This document shows, in pieces, positions 1 to 8,700 of a stretch of 64,000 nt of DNA. The position numbers and the translations under genes were made by a program. How positions within the stretch are numbered: the first letter of the stretch is position 1; each line of letters starts with the position of its first letter. The stretch comes from JAZLJD01 sp045617725 (GTDB lineage Bacteria > Bacillota > Clostridia > Lachnospirales > Lachnospiraceae): NCBI GenBank assembly GCA_045617725.1, contig JAZLJD010000054.1:1-64000 (forward strand), read 5' to 3'. The notes beneath the pieces are model-generated. The model was not told where the DNA came from, did no database searches, and saw only the letters and a program-made list of their open reading frames with translations.

Positions 1-1
1 T

Positions 2-130
2 TAACGAGCAACAAGCGAAGCGGTTGCGAGTCTATTCGGTAGTTGCGGAGCAACTACTTTTAACGAGCAACAAGCGAAGCGGTTGCGAGTCTATCCGGTA
101 ACTGCGGAGCAGTTACTTTTAACGAGCAAC
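2..130. repeat. 59-bp tandem palindromic repeat, two full copies plus a partial third
   Basis: Seen: units start at 2 and 61, and a third starts at 120 and stops after about 11 bases. Each unit has a short stem around GCAAC...GTTGC and a perfect 8-bp stem with a GGA loop (39-57 and 98-116) followed by a run of T. The two 8-bp stems differ at two base pairs, and both changes are compensated on the other arm. It lies upstream of the coiled-coil gene. It could be a terminator array, a REP-like element or a structured leader; the sequence alone does not decide. Confidence 0.8.
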
Positions 131-211
131 ATATAATATCCTGTTAATGCTTCTGTGATATAAAGTTTATACGATGTTAGTGAAATCGTTTTTTGCAGGA
201 GCTGATAGAAT

Positions 212-757
212 ATGGAACCGGTAGTAATGCACAATCAAAAGAATTATGGAACGACCTGGTGGCAGCGCACCAAAGGCTGCATTGTGAAGTGGTGGTCGTA
301 TGTTTACACCCCGATATATCGGATCATTGTTCCTGTAGGAGAGACCCCTTTGGAAACAAAGGAGGAAACTATGCAGGATATGAGTATCGATACGCAGGCT
401 CCGGTTATGGAGACCGAGGAAGAACGCCAGGCGAGATTACATGACAAGGCCATTTCGGAGCTTCAGGCCATTTCGGACGAGGACTGGGCGAGCCGCGAGG
501 CAGAGGAGCAGCGTAAGGCTGCGGAGATTCTTGCAAGACTTCGCGAGGAAGCCGAGGAAGCGGAACGCAAGAAACAGGCTGAGGTACAGCGACTGCGTGA
601 GGAAACGGAAGAGCAGGAACGTAAGAAGCAGGAAGAGGATGACCTTAAGCGTGCACAGGAGATTTATGAGCGTCTTTTGCGTGAAGCAGAGGATGATGAG
701 CGTGTAAAGCAGGCCGAAATCGAGGCTGCCAAAGCAGCGGCTGCAGGCGAGCAATAA
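212..757 (+). CDS. Hypothetical coiled-coil protein, 181 aa
   Basis: I do not recognise the family. The start at 212 has an AGGAG ten bases upstream. A second in-frame ATG at 371 has a stronger site (GGAGG six bases upstream), so a 128-residue form is also possible. The first 45 residues are aromatic and basic (WW at 16-17 and 27-28) and could form an amphipathic membrane-binding segment. From about residue 65 to the end the protein is a Glu/Lys/Arg/Ala-rich heptad-like coiled coil with repeated RLREE and ERKKQ words. It lies 59 bases before the start chosen for the hydrogenase-EAL gene, on the same strand, so the two may be co-transcribed. No catalytic motif is visible. Reality of the gene is likely; its function is unknown. 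Confidence 0.6.
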   Translation: MEPVVMHNQKNYGTTWWQRTKGCIVKWWSYVYTPIYRIIVPVGETPLETKEETMQDMSIDTQAPVMETEEERQARLHDKAISELQAISDEDWASREAEEQRKAAEILARLREEAEEAERKKQAEVQRLREETEEQERKKQEEDDLKRAQEIYERLLREAEDDERVKQAEIEAAKAAAAGEQ

Positions 758-816
758 CCGGCAGTACGATGTGCGATGCGCGTCGATACGTGGGCATTAG
801 GTCTTTTGGGGGTTTC

Positions 817-3705
817 ATGAGACAACTGAATCAGGGACTGATTTTTACAAACGAGAATTGTATTGGTTGCAACCGCTGTATCAGTGGTTGTCCCGTTTTA
901 GGTGCCAATGTATCCGTAGTTATTAATAAAGAAAACAGAATATTGGTAGACGGCAGCAAGTGTATTCATTGCGGACATTGTATCGATACCTGTAAACACA
1001 ATGCGAGAGATTACAGGGACGATACGAATGACTTTTTGCTTGATTTGGCAAAGGGGTATCGCATTTCCATGATCATTGCTCCGTCTTTTTTCATTGAATA
1101 TAAAGAAACTGCCGGCGAAATCCTGCAGCACCTTAAGGAAATGGGCGTCGGTCATTTTTATCATGGTGGTTTTGGCGCCGATATCCATACTTACGAGGCG
1201 ATTAACTATCTGTCGATTGCGGAGCAGGAGGGCTGCTTATCTTCCGCCTGCCCGGCCATTGTACATTATGCCGAAAAGTACGCGCCGGAGCTACTCGATC
1301 GTTTTTTGCCTGTGCTGTCTCCGATGGAATGTACGGCGGTTTATGTGCGTAAGTACTTAAAGGATGAATGCCCGATTGCGTTCCTTTCGCCCTGCATCGC
1401 CAAAAAGGATGAGCTCGAGGACCCTTCACTGCAGGGAATCGTGAGCTACAATGTCACTTTTGCGAAGCTCATGGAGCAGATGGACAGCATGCATTTCGAG
1501 GAAGCAGAGGAACCTTTGCAACCCGAGCTGACGGCGGAAGGGGATCCGGGACTGACTGAGTGCCTGGCCGTTCATGACGAGGGCTTTTGGGAGGCCAAAG
1601 AGAAAGCCGTAGTGGAGCTTGCGGATTGCGGGCTTGGAAAGCTTTATCCCGTGGATGGCGGCCTTTCCGAGAATATAAGGCATTACATGAATTCGGATAC
1701 CATTATCCGTAAAATAGAAGGTGTGGAGACGGTTTACCCGTACCTTAAGACCTATGAGGAGCGACTTTCCAAGAACCAGCGGACTCCGCTTATGGTGGAT
1801 GCACTGAACTGTCAGCAGGGATGCATCACGGGAACCGGACTTGCGGATCGTCGTTACTATGATGATGAGGCCCTGTTTACCCTGCAGGATATCCGTTCAC
1901 AAAGTGGTGTGACGAAGCAGGACGCCGAAACGAATTTCGCGGCACTTACGGAGCGCTTTAAGGAACTGCGCAGCTCCGATTTCGTGCGTAATTTCCGAAG
2001 AAATCTTAAGGTGGACGAGGTCGTTTCGGATGCCGAGATGGACGAGATTTATCGCAGTATGTATAAGTTTACGCCCGAGGATCGTTGTGTGGACTGCCAT
2101 TCCTGCGGTTATGATTCCTGCCGGGATATGGTTCGTGCGATTGCAACGAATGTCAATCACAAGGAGAATTGCGTGCATTACATGCGGGATGAGAATCTGC
2201 GCCTGTATCTGACGGATCCGATGACCGGAATTCCGAACTCCAACGCATTCAACAGACACCTGAACAAAATTCTTGAGGAGCATAACGGGCTTGGTTATTC
2301 CGCTATCTTCTTTAACGTAAGAAACTTCAAGCTGGTTAATAAAAAGTACGGTTCCAAGACCGGTGACAAAATTCTGATTGAGTATTCCAAGAAGGTTGCG
2401 TCCCTGGCCGGCGAGGGCGAGCTGATTGCACGCTGGGGCGGTGACAACTACATCGGTCTCTTCAAAACCGTGAGATTACAGTATATTCTGCATCAGCTTG
2501 AGGATATCATGATTCTGATTAATCGCGGTGAGTCCCTGGAGGAGTGCCATCTTTCCATTCGCGCCGCAATCTATACGCTGACCGGCAAGGAAACCATAGC
2601 CGGACAGATTATGGGCCGTATCACAACGACTTATGCGACCATGAACAAGGACGGTCGTACGAATATCCTGTATTTCAACGAGGAACTGGGCAAGAAGATT
2701 CTGCATGATACCCGTATCGAGGAAATGCTGGAGCCCGCTCTTTTAAATAAGGAATTTGTTGTTTACTATCAGCCCAAGGTCAATATGAAGACGCATCAGT
2801 TGATTGGCGCCGAGGCACTGGTTCGCTGGAATCGTGCCGGCAAGCTGATTCCTCCCATGGAATTCATTCCAATCTGTGAGAGCAACGGTTTTGTTAAGCG
2901 GATTGACTACTATGTTTTGAATCAGGTTTGCAGCGATATCCATCGGTGGCTTGAGCAGGGAATTCAGCCCGTTCGCGTTTCCTTCAACTTCAGCAAGCAG
3001 CACCTTGACGATCCGCAGCTTGCAGACCATATTCATGATGTGGCCGAAAAATACCAGATTCCGCGCGGTATTCTGGAAGTTGAGTTTACCGAGATGGCTT
3101 ATGTGGATGATTATGAGCGTCTCGTTACGACGATTGCGAAGCTGAACGATTACGGAATTATGACCTCCATCGATGATTTCGGTACCGGTTATTCTTCCCT
3201 GAATCTTTTGCAGAATGTTAAGTTCAATACACTGAAGCTGGACAAGTCCTTCGTGCAGACTCCCTCCACCGACAAGCGGAACCGTGCGGTGATTACCAAC
3301 ATCATCCGCATGGCCAAGGAACTGGAGATGGAAATCATTGCCGAGGGTGTAGAAACCGAGGAGGAGCTTTCCTTCTTAAGCGGTCTGTCCTGCGATGTCG
3401 CACAGGGCTATCTTTTTGACAAACCGCTTTCGCCGGAGGCTTTCTGCGAAAGATTACAGCAGAAGCAGTACACCCTTTCGGATATGCAGCAGCTGAAGAG
3501 CGCGCCGGATACCGGGCTTAAGCCCACCGAACCTGTCATTTCCGAGGCGGAGACGCTTCCTCCGCAGGTAGAGACGCCTGTCATGGAAGAGCAGACGACC
3601 CTCGACATGTTTGAGGATGTAATGCGACGCCGCGGCGAGGATCCGAAGGAGGAACCGATTCCACGCAGGGCACTGTGGATGGAAGAAGAGTTCCGAAAAA
3701 AGTAA
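817..3705 (+). CDS. Sensory FeFe-hydrogenase-like / GGDEF / EAL fusion protein, 962 aa
   Basis: Start chosen at 817, where the ferredoxin homology begins; a frame extends upstream to 769. Domains in order: two 4Fe-4S ferredoxin motifs (first C15-x2-C18-x2-C21-x3-C25); an FeFe-hydrogenase large-subunit domain with L1 SSACP (C145), L2 SPCIAKK (C193) and L3 NCQQGC (C332, C336); a second Fe-S motif CVDCHSCGYDSC (424-435); GGDEF domain with GGDNY (541-545); and EAL domain (666-668) with DDFGTGYSSL (786 on) and AEGVET (842 on). All four H-cluster cysteines are kept, but the proton-relay Cys before C145 is Ala144, as in known sensory HydS proteins. The GGDEF motif is degenerate while the EAL motifs are intact, so I infer a cytoplasmic H2- or redox-responsive c-di-GMP phosphodiesterase. 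The tail after about 890 is acidic and Pro-rich. Confidence 0.88.
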   Translation: MRQLNQGLIFTNENCIGCNRCISGCPVLGANVSVVINKENRILVDGSKCIHCGHCIDTCKHNARDYRDDTNDFLLDLAKGYRISMIIAPSFFIEYKETAGEILQHLKEMGVGHFYHGGFGADIHTYEAINYLSIAEQEGCLSSACPAIVHYAEKYAPELLDRFLPVLSPMECTAVYVRKYLKDECPIAFLSPCIAKKDELEDPSLQGIVSYNVTFAKLMEQMDSMHFEEAEEPLQPELTAEGDPGLTECLAVHDEGFWEAKEKAVVELADCGLGKLYPVDGGLSENIRHYMNSDTIIRKIEGVETVYPYLKTYEERLSKNQRTPLMVDALNCQQGCITGTGLADRRYYDDEALFTLQDIRSQSGVTKQDAETNFAALTERFKELRSSDFVRNFRRNLKVDEVVSDAEMDEIYRSMYKFTPEDRCVDCHSCGYDSCRDMVRAIATNVNHKENCVHYMRDENLRLYLTDPMTGIPNSNAFNRHLNKILEEHNGLGYSAIFFNVRNFKLVNKKYGSKTGDKILIEYSKKVASLAGEGELIARWGGDNYIGLFKTVRLQYILHQLEDIMILINRGESLEECHLSIRAAIYTLTGKETIAGQIMGRITTTYATMNKDGRTNILYFNEELGKKILHDTRIEEMLEPALLNKEFVVYYQPKVNMKTHQLIGAEALVRWNRAGKLIPPMEFIPICESNGFVKRIDYYVLNQVCSDIHRWLEQGIQPVRVSFNFSKQHLDDPQLADHIHDVAEKYQIPRGILEVEFTEMAYVDDYERLVTTIAKLNDYGIMTSIDDFGTGYSSLNLLQNVKFNTLKLDKSFVQTPSTDKRNRAVITNIIRMAKELEMEIIAEGVETEEELSFLSGLSCDVAQGYLFDKPLSPEAFCERLQQKQYTLSDMQQLKSAPDTGLKPTEPVISEAETLPPQVETPVMEEQTTLDMFEDVMRRRGEDPKEEPIPRRALWMEEEFRKK

Positions 3706-3748
3706 CAAAAATTTATATGCCGATTATTGGGCACATACAGAAGATTTT

Positions 3749-3783
3749 CCGGGAATCCGTCGGGGGATTCCCGGATTTTTTTG
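3749..3783 (+). terminator. Intrinsic terminator after the hydrogenase-EAL gene
   Basis: A perfect 10-bp stem, CCGGGAATCC with GGATTCCCGG, a six-base loop, then A and a run of seven T. It ends the transcript of the preceding gene and separates it from the surface protein gene. Confidence 0.9.
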
Positions 3784-3918
3784 GCACATTTGGTGAATGG
3801 ATTTGTGCCAAAAAGTATGCTACCATCACTTCACAAGTCGACTTATCTGAAACATATCTGTGGTTTCGGCCCGAATCGGGCTATGAATTCTTTTGAACGT
3901 AGGAGTAAAGGAGTATCG

Positions 3919-5901
3919 ATGAGATTTAGAAAGACAGGATTTGTTTTGGCACTGTTATTTTTGTGCCTGTTTTTAGGGATGGAGTCCCAAAATGTGTGGG
4001 CGGAGTCTGTGTGCCATACGCACACGGGGGATGCGGTTCACGGTGGCGGATGCTATACGAAGGATGTGCTGTGCGGGGGCAGTCCGGAAGCCTATAAAGT
4101 CCCGCATGACTGTGGAACCAGGGCCTTGGCGACGTATGCGTATGATGAGAATACCTATGAGGGCAATACACCCGGGACGGCACCCGTGGGTGTGTGCCCT
4201 TCCTGCGGCAGCCATTATTACAGGCGCTGGTATTACGGCTACAGCCACGTTTGCGATGCACAGCGGGGACAGGTTAGTGTAGGGGCATACTATGCCTGCA
4301 AGGACTGCGGGTATTCGACGCTTTCGGGTGGTACCTATGCGGGCGGTACGATCAATCCGCTCTACTATACCTGTAGCAATCGCTACTATACGGAGGCGTA
4401 TCGCTGCTCTAAGTGCCATAAGGAGTGCACACAGGCGGATTATAAGGCCGGAAGGAAATGCGGGGAGCATGTGGAATATGCCGTGAACTGTGGGTACTCG
4501 GATGGAGAATTGCTGGTTGACATAACTATAAATGAGGCTCCGACTGAGCCTGTTAATCACGACGTGGAACTGAAGGTTTTTATGAAGGGCAAGCCGGAGG
4601 TTATGAATACCGCGGCCATTAAGTGGCAGGACGGCAGTACGGCCGCGACCTTCAGCGCGCCAGAGAACGGGACGTATTCCTGCTCGGTTACGGTCAGCGA
4701 CTGCGGGCAGCTCAAAACGGTTTCCTTAAGCACGACGGTCGGCTGCATTGACAAGGAACCGCCGGTTGTCACGCTTTTGACGGACGCGGATCTGAGCACC
4801 TGGTACGAGGGCAGCATCTGCCTTTACGGGGAGGCGCATGATACGGGCCTGGGCCTCCCCGAGGAGCCCTATTCGTTTGACGGTGGGGTGACCTTTGTAA
4901 GCGAGGGCAAGCTTTTGGTGGATAAAAGCGGTACGTATGAAGTGCTTGTGAAAGACCGGGCCGGCAATACCACGGCGGCATCCCTGACCGTGACGATGGC
5001 TGTGAAGCCGGCCCCGAAGACTCCGGACCCCCTGCCGTCCGAAATACCCACGGTGGCTCCGGCGCCTTCGACCGCTCCGGCACCTTCCGTGCAGGCGACT
5101 CCCACTCTATCCGGAGGGACTACGCCGCCGTCCTCGGGAACGCCCGGTTCCGTAGGACCGGCAGGGAACAGCTCCGTATCTCAAGGAGCAGCAGGGGGCG
5201 ACTCCGGGGCGGCCCCGACCGTGCCCGCTTCCGCGGCACCGAAGAGTGAAGGAACGCCTGCTCCGACTGTCCCGTCCCCTAAGGCGGAACCGACCCCTAA
5301 GGCCGATACCTCCATAAAGAAGGTTACCAAACTGACTACGACCTCCGAGCTTCTCTCGGAAGCTTTGGACGACGGGTATAGGATTCCGTACTATCTTTCC
5401 GAGGAGAACACGGATGCATTGTTCCAAACCGTTCTGACGCAGAATGCGGAGCCGCCCCTTTCTCCGTCCGTATCTCCCTCAGCGAGTGCTTCCGTCCTTT
5501 ACGAAGGAGTTTTTGATGCACAGGTAGTAGAAGTACAGGACGAGACCATTCTGGGACTTGGGTATAAACAGCGCATGATTCTTTTTGGCACCCTGGTACT
5601 GGTGATACTGGGAGGAATGATTTACGGCAAGCAGTACGTGGAGAGGCTGCTGGGCGTGCGGATGAAAGGCAATGACGGTGAGTACCACTACATCGCACAC
5701 ATTCCGGTGATGAAGCATCGGGGACGTCTGCAGGTATATCTGAGGCCGGCACTCATTGAGAAGATTGACAGGGCACAGGTCAGACTGCATTTTTCAGAGC
5801 GTTTTATGAAGAAGAACCAGGGGCATAAGTTGCTTGTTTTATGGCAGGAGGGACAGCTCAGTATGCAGGTGGAACAGGATGTAATCTTGCATCTTACTTA
5901 A
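3919..5901 (+). CDS. Secreted, membrane-anchored Cys-rich surface protein, 660 aa
   Basis: Start chosen at 3919: it has AAAGGAG upstream and begins a clear signal peptide (MRFRK, hydrophobic core, VWAES at about 28-32); the frame is open further upstream but that part overlaps the terminator. The mature N-terminal region carries several zinc-ribbon-like pairs (CPSCG, CKDCG, CSKCHKEC) with many Tyr and Gly. An Ig-like region follows (about 200-350), then a Pro/Ala/Ser/Thr stalk of about 100 residues. Near residue 555 there is one transmembrane helix (ILFGTLVLVILGGMIYG), followed by a basic segment of about 90 residues that would be cytoplasmic. I do not recognise the family. The design suggests an extracellular binding or sensing protein with an inner-face tail. 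It is monocistronic. Confidence 0.75.
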   Translation: MRFRKTGFVLALLFLCLFLGMESQNVWAESVCHTHTGDAVHGGGCYTKDVLCGGSPEAYKVPHDCGTRALATYAYDENTYEGNTPGTAPVGVCPSCGSHYYRRWYYGYSHVCDAQRGQVSVGAYYACKDCGYSTLSGGTYAGGTINPLYYTCSNRYYTEAYRCSKCHKECTQADYKAGRKCGEHVEYAVNCGYSDGELLVDITINEAPTEPVNHDVELKVFMKGKPEVMNTAAIKWQDGSTAATFSAPENGTYSCSVTVSDCGQLKTVSLSTTVGCIDKEPPVVTLLTDADLSTWYEGSICLYGEAHDTGLGLPEEPYSFDGGVTFVSEGKLLVDKSGTYEVLVKDRAGNTTAASLTVTMAVKPAPKTPDPLPSEIPTVAPAPSTAPAPSVQATPTLSGGTTPPSSGTPGSVGPAGNSSVSQGAAGGDSGAAPTVPASAAPKSEGTPAPTVPSPKAEPTPKADTSIKKVTKLTTTSELLSEALDDGYRIPYYLSEENTDALFQTVLTQNAEPPLSPSVSPSASASVLYEGVFDAQVVEVQDETILGLGYKQRMILFGTLVLVILGGMIYGKQYVERLLGVRMKGNDGEYHYIAHIPVMKHRGRLQVYLRPALIEKIDRAQVRLHFSERFMKKNQGHKLLVLWQEGQLSMQVEQDVILHLT

Positions 5902-5976
5902 TTCTCTGCTATATTTTAGTGGTTATGAGGGCCGGACGGTTTTCGTAAACAAAGCAATATAGAAAGGAATGAGCAT

Positions 5977-7035
5977 ATGAGCTGGGAACAGAATGTCAGA
6001 TGTGTGGAACCGTATGTACCGGGTGAGCAACCCAAGGTTTCCAACATGATTAAGCTGAACACAAACGAGTGTCCCTATCCGCCTGCTCCGAAAGTACAGG
6101 AAGTACTTTCTCAAACGGATGCAGAGCGTATGAGACTTTATCCGGATCCGAAGATTACGGATCTTACGGAGGCACTGGCGCATTATCATCAGGTTGACCC
6201 TGCACAGGTATTTGTCGGCATCGGATCGGATGATGTATTGTCAGTGGCGTTTCTGACATTTTTCCACTCAGGGAAGCCGGTCCTTTTTCCTGATATAACC
6301 TATTCGTTTTACCCTGTATGGGCCGATGTATACGGCATCCCCTATACGACGGTTCCTGTGGATGAGGCATTTCAGATTCATCCGGAGGATTACAAAAGAG
6401 AGAATGGCGGTATTGTGATTGCGAATCCGAATGCACCGACTACTCTCGAACTTTCGACGGAAGGAATTCGTGAAATCCTGAATGCCAATCCTGACTCTGT
6501 TGTGATTGTGGACGAGGCATATGTAGATTTTGGCGGAACCACCGTGTTACCGCTTGTTTCCGAATATGACAATCTTCTGGTGGTACGAACCTTCAGCAAG
6601 AGCCGTTCCATGGCCGGTATGCGTATCGGATATGCCATCGGTTCTGCCAAGCTGATTAAGTATATGAGTGATGTGAAGTTTTCGATTAACTCCTATACCT
6701 TAAATCGTATTTCCATTACGACGGGTACTGCCAGCGTGCAGGATGATGCTTACTTTAAGGAAATTGTCGCACGTGTCATGAAGACGCGTGATACGTATGC
6801 CACGGAGCTTCGGAAGCTGGGCTTTGTCCTTCCGGATTCCAAGACCAACTTTTACTTTGCAACGCACCCTAAATATTCGGCAGAGTTTCTTATGACGAAG
6901 CTTCGGGAGCGCAATATCTTCGTGCGTCACTTTAAAAAACCGGAGTGTATCAGCAATTACCTTCGTATTTCCATCGGTACGGACGAGGAGATGGAAGCAC
7001 TTGTAAAAGCACTTAAGGAAATCATGGAGGGGTAG
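5977..7035 (+). CDS. hisC: Histidinol-phosphate aminotransferase-type PLP enzyme, 352 aa
   Basis: Fold-type I aminotransferase. The N-terminus has the typical KLNTNECPYPP segment that contacts substrate. The PLP-binding features follow in order: NPNAPT near 150, DEAYVDF near 180, and the Schiff-base lysine in RTFSKSRSMAGMRIGY near 210. Length is normal for HisC (about 350). Start has AGAAAGGAATGAGC upstream. No other histidine genes are nearby, so it may act on histidinol phosphate or on aromatic amino acids; the two cannot be told apart by reading. It is followed after only 3 bases by the DUF368 gene, with which it is surely co-transcribed. Confidence 0.88.
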   Translation: MSWEQNVRCVEPYVPGEQPKVSNMIKLNTNECPYPPAPKVQEVLSQTDAERMRLYPDPKITDLTEALAHYHQVDPAQVFVGIGSDDVLSVAFLTFFHSGKPVLFPDITYSFYPVWADVYGIPYTTVPVDEAFQIHPEDYKRENGGIVIANPNAPTTLELSTEGIREILNANPDSVVIVDEAYVDFGGTTVLPLVSEYDNLLVVRTFSKSRSMAGMRIGYAIGSAKLIKYMSDVKFSINSYTLNRISITTGTASVQDDAYFKEIVARVMKTRDTYATELRKLGFVLPDSKTNFYFATHPKYSAEFLMTKLRERNIFVRHFKKPECISNYLRISIGTDEEMEALVKALKEIMEG

Positions 7036-7038
7036 TCT

Positions 7039-7893
7039 ATGTGGAACTTTATTAAGGATATTTTGAAGGGTATGGTGATTGGTATTGCCAATGTCATTCC
7101 CGGCGTAAGCGGCGGTACCATGGCTGTTTCCATGGGCATTTATGACAAGATGATTCATGCCATTACCCATGTATTCAAGGAATTTAAGAAGAGTTTTCTG
7201 ATTCTTCTTCCTATAGTAATAGGTATGTTGATTTCCATAGTAGGTGCATCCAAGGGAATCGAGTGGATGTATGCCGTAATTCCCATTCAGACTACGGGAC
7301 TCTTTATCGGCTTGATTGTCGGAGGTCTTCCGAGCGTATATAAGAGAGTGAAGGGACATAAGGTGAAGTTTGGTCATGTGCTTGCAGGTCTTTTGATGTT
7401 CGGCGTGGTTCTGGGTCTTGCCTTTGTGGGGGATCCTCAAAATTCTTCGGACGTAAGCTTTTCCTTTATGAATGTACTTAAACTCTTGGGAGCCGGTATT
7501 GTAGCATCCGCGACGATGGTTATTCCCGGAATCTCGGGTTCCATGATGATGATGCTCATGGGCTACTACTACAAGATTATCAATGCAGTCAGTGCTTTTG
7601 CCGACAGTGTTTTCGCACTGGACGGAAGCGGAATGCTGGCCGGTTGTGCGGTTTTGGTTCCTTTCGGAATCGGCGTTTTGGTTGGTATTGTTGTGATTGC
7701 CAAGTTAATTGAAATCATTTTCGATAAATGCCCGATGTACGCTTACAGCGCAATTATCGGTCTGATTGTGGCATCTCCTTTTGCCATTATTATTGTAGGA
7801 ACCTTCCCGCCGGTTACGGCATTGGCTGTGATTACGGCAGTCCTTGCAGCGGCTGTCGGTTTCGTGATTGCTCTTTTCTTAGGACAGGAGTAA
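7039..7893 (+). CDS. DUF368 membrane protein, probable undecaprenyl-phosphate translocase (PopT family), 284 aa
   Basis: Polytopic membrane protein. The N-terminal motif GIANVIPGVSGGTMAVSMG (about 15-34) and its internal echo MVIPGISGSMMMMLMG (about 157-172) are the duplicated re-entrant signature of DUF368. Published genetic work assigns DUF368 and DedA proteins to recycling of undecaprenyl phosphate across the membrane; applying that here is inference from family. About eight hydrophobic segments are visible and the length is usual for the family. The gene is separated from hisC and from the following methyltransferase gene by 3 bases each, so the three form one operon. Nothing in hisC suggests a shared pathway. 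Confidence 0.87.
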   Translation: MWNFIKDILKGMVIGIANVIPGVSGGTMAVSMGIYDKMIHAITHVFKEFKKSFLILLPIVIGMLISIVGASKGIEWMYAVIPIQTTGLFIGLIVGGLPSVYKRVKGHKVKFGHVLAGLLMFGVVLGLAFVGDPQNSSDVSFSFMNVLKLLGAGIVASATMVIPGISGSMMMMLMGYYYKIINAVSAFADSVFALDGSGMLAGCAVLVPFGIGVLVGIVVIAKLIEIIFDKCPMYAYSAIIGLIVASPFAIIIVGTFPPVTALAVITAVLAAAVGFVIALFLGQE

Positions 7894-7896
7894 GGT

Positions 7897-8640
7897 ATGG
7901 AAGCCTATACGGATTTCGCAAGTGTATATGACGAATTCATGGAGGAAACACCCTACGATGCCTGGTGTGCATTCATTGAAAGCAGGCTTAAGGAGGACGG
8001 AATTACGGAAGGTCTGATACTGGACCTGGGCTGCGGTACGGGAGCCATGACAGAGCGTCTTAAGGCTCTGTCCTATGATATGATCGGGGTGGATTCTTCG
8101 GAAGAGATGCTACGTATCGCGACGGAGAAAGGAGACCGGGATATTCTGTATCTGTTACAGGATATGCGCGAGTTTGAACTCTACGGAACCGTGCGTGCCA
8201 TTGTCAGCGTTTGCGATTGTGTGAATTATATTACGGATCCAAAGGAACTGCTTTCGGTATTTCGCCTTGTGAACAATTATCTTGATCCGAAGGGCCTGTT
8301 TATCTTTGACTTCAATACACCCTACAAGTATGGCGAGGTAATCGGTGATACCGTAATCGCAGAGAACCGTGAGGACAAAAGCTTCATCTGGGAGAACTAC
8401 TGGTATCCCGAGGAGCACATCAATGAATATGATGTAACTATTTACCAAAAGGAAGAAGACGGACGCTATCGGAGATTTACGGAAGAGCATTACCAGCGGG
8501 CTTATACACTTTCTGAGATTAAGAAGCTTGCTTCCAAGGCAGGCCTAAGCTTTGTAGCGGCTTATGATGATTATACGGAGCAACCTGTCACAAGAAAGTC
8601 AGAACGAATTGTGGCAGTATTTCGTGAACAAGGGAAATAA
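7897..8640 (+). CDS. Class I SAM-dependent methyltransferase, 247 aa
   Basis: Motif I LDLGCGTGAMTERL lies at about 42-55 and the acidic end of strand 2 in GVDSSEEML at about 65. The DMREFEL segment (about 89) supplies the next cofactor contact, and IVSVCDCVNYI (about 105) is the usual post-motif strand. The C-terminal half (WENYWYPEEHINEYDVTIYQ, with a later YTLSEIKKL) resembles the widespread small-molecule methyltransferases of Firmicutes with no known substrate. Last gene of the hisC operon, closed by the hairpin at 8651. Substrate unknown. Confidence 0.85.
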   Translation: MEAYTDFASVYDEFMEETPYDAWCAFIESRLKEDGITEGLILDLGCGTGAMTERLKALSYDMIGVDSSEEMLRIATEKGDRDILYLLQDMREFELYGTVRAIVSVCDCVNYITDPKELLSVFRLVNNYLDPKGLFIFDFNTPYKYGEVIGDTVIAENREDKSFIWENYWYPEEHINEYDVTIYQKEEDGRYRRFTEEHYQRAYTLSEIKKLASKAGLSFVAAYDDYTEQPVTRKSERIVAVFREQGK

Positions 8641-8650
8641 TGTAAATATA

Positions 8651-8676
8651 AGAGGGTGGTTTGCCGCCCTCTTTTA
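8651..8676 (+). terminator. Intrinsic terminator after the methyltransferase gene
   Basis: AGAGGGTGG pairs with CCGCCCTCT over 9 bp (one G-U pair) across a four-base loop and is followed by TTTTAT. It lies between the hisC operon and hslO. Confidence 0.85.
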
Positions 8677-8700
8677 TACTAAAGAATGTGAGTGTGAAAC

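Noticed and set aside
3727..3918. 64-residue N-terminal extension of the surface protein
   Set aside because: It overlaps the terminator at 3749 and has no ribosome site; the signal peptide begins at 3919.
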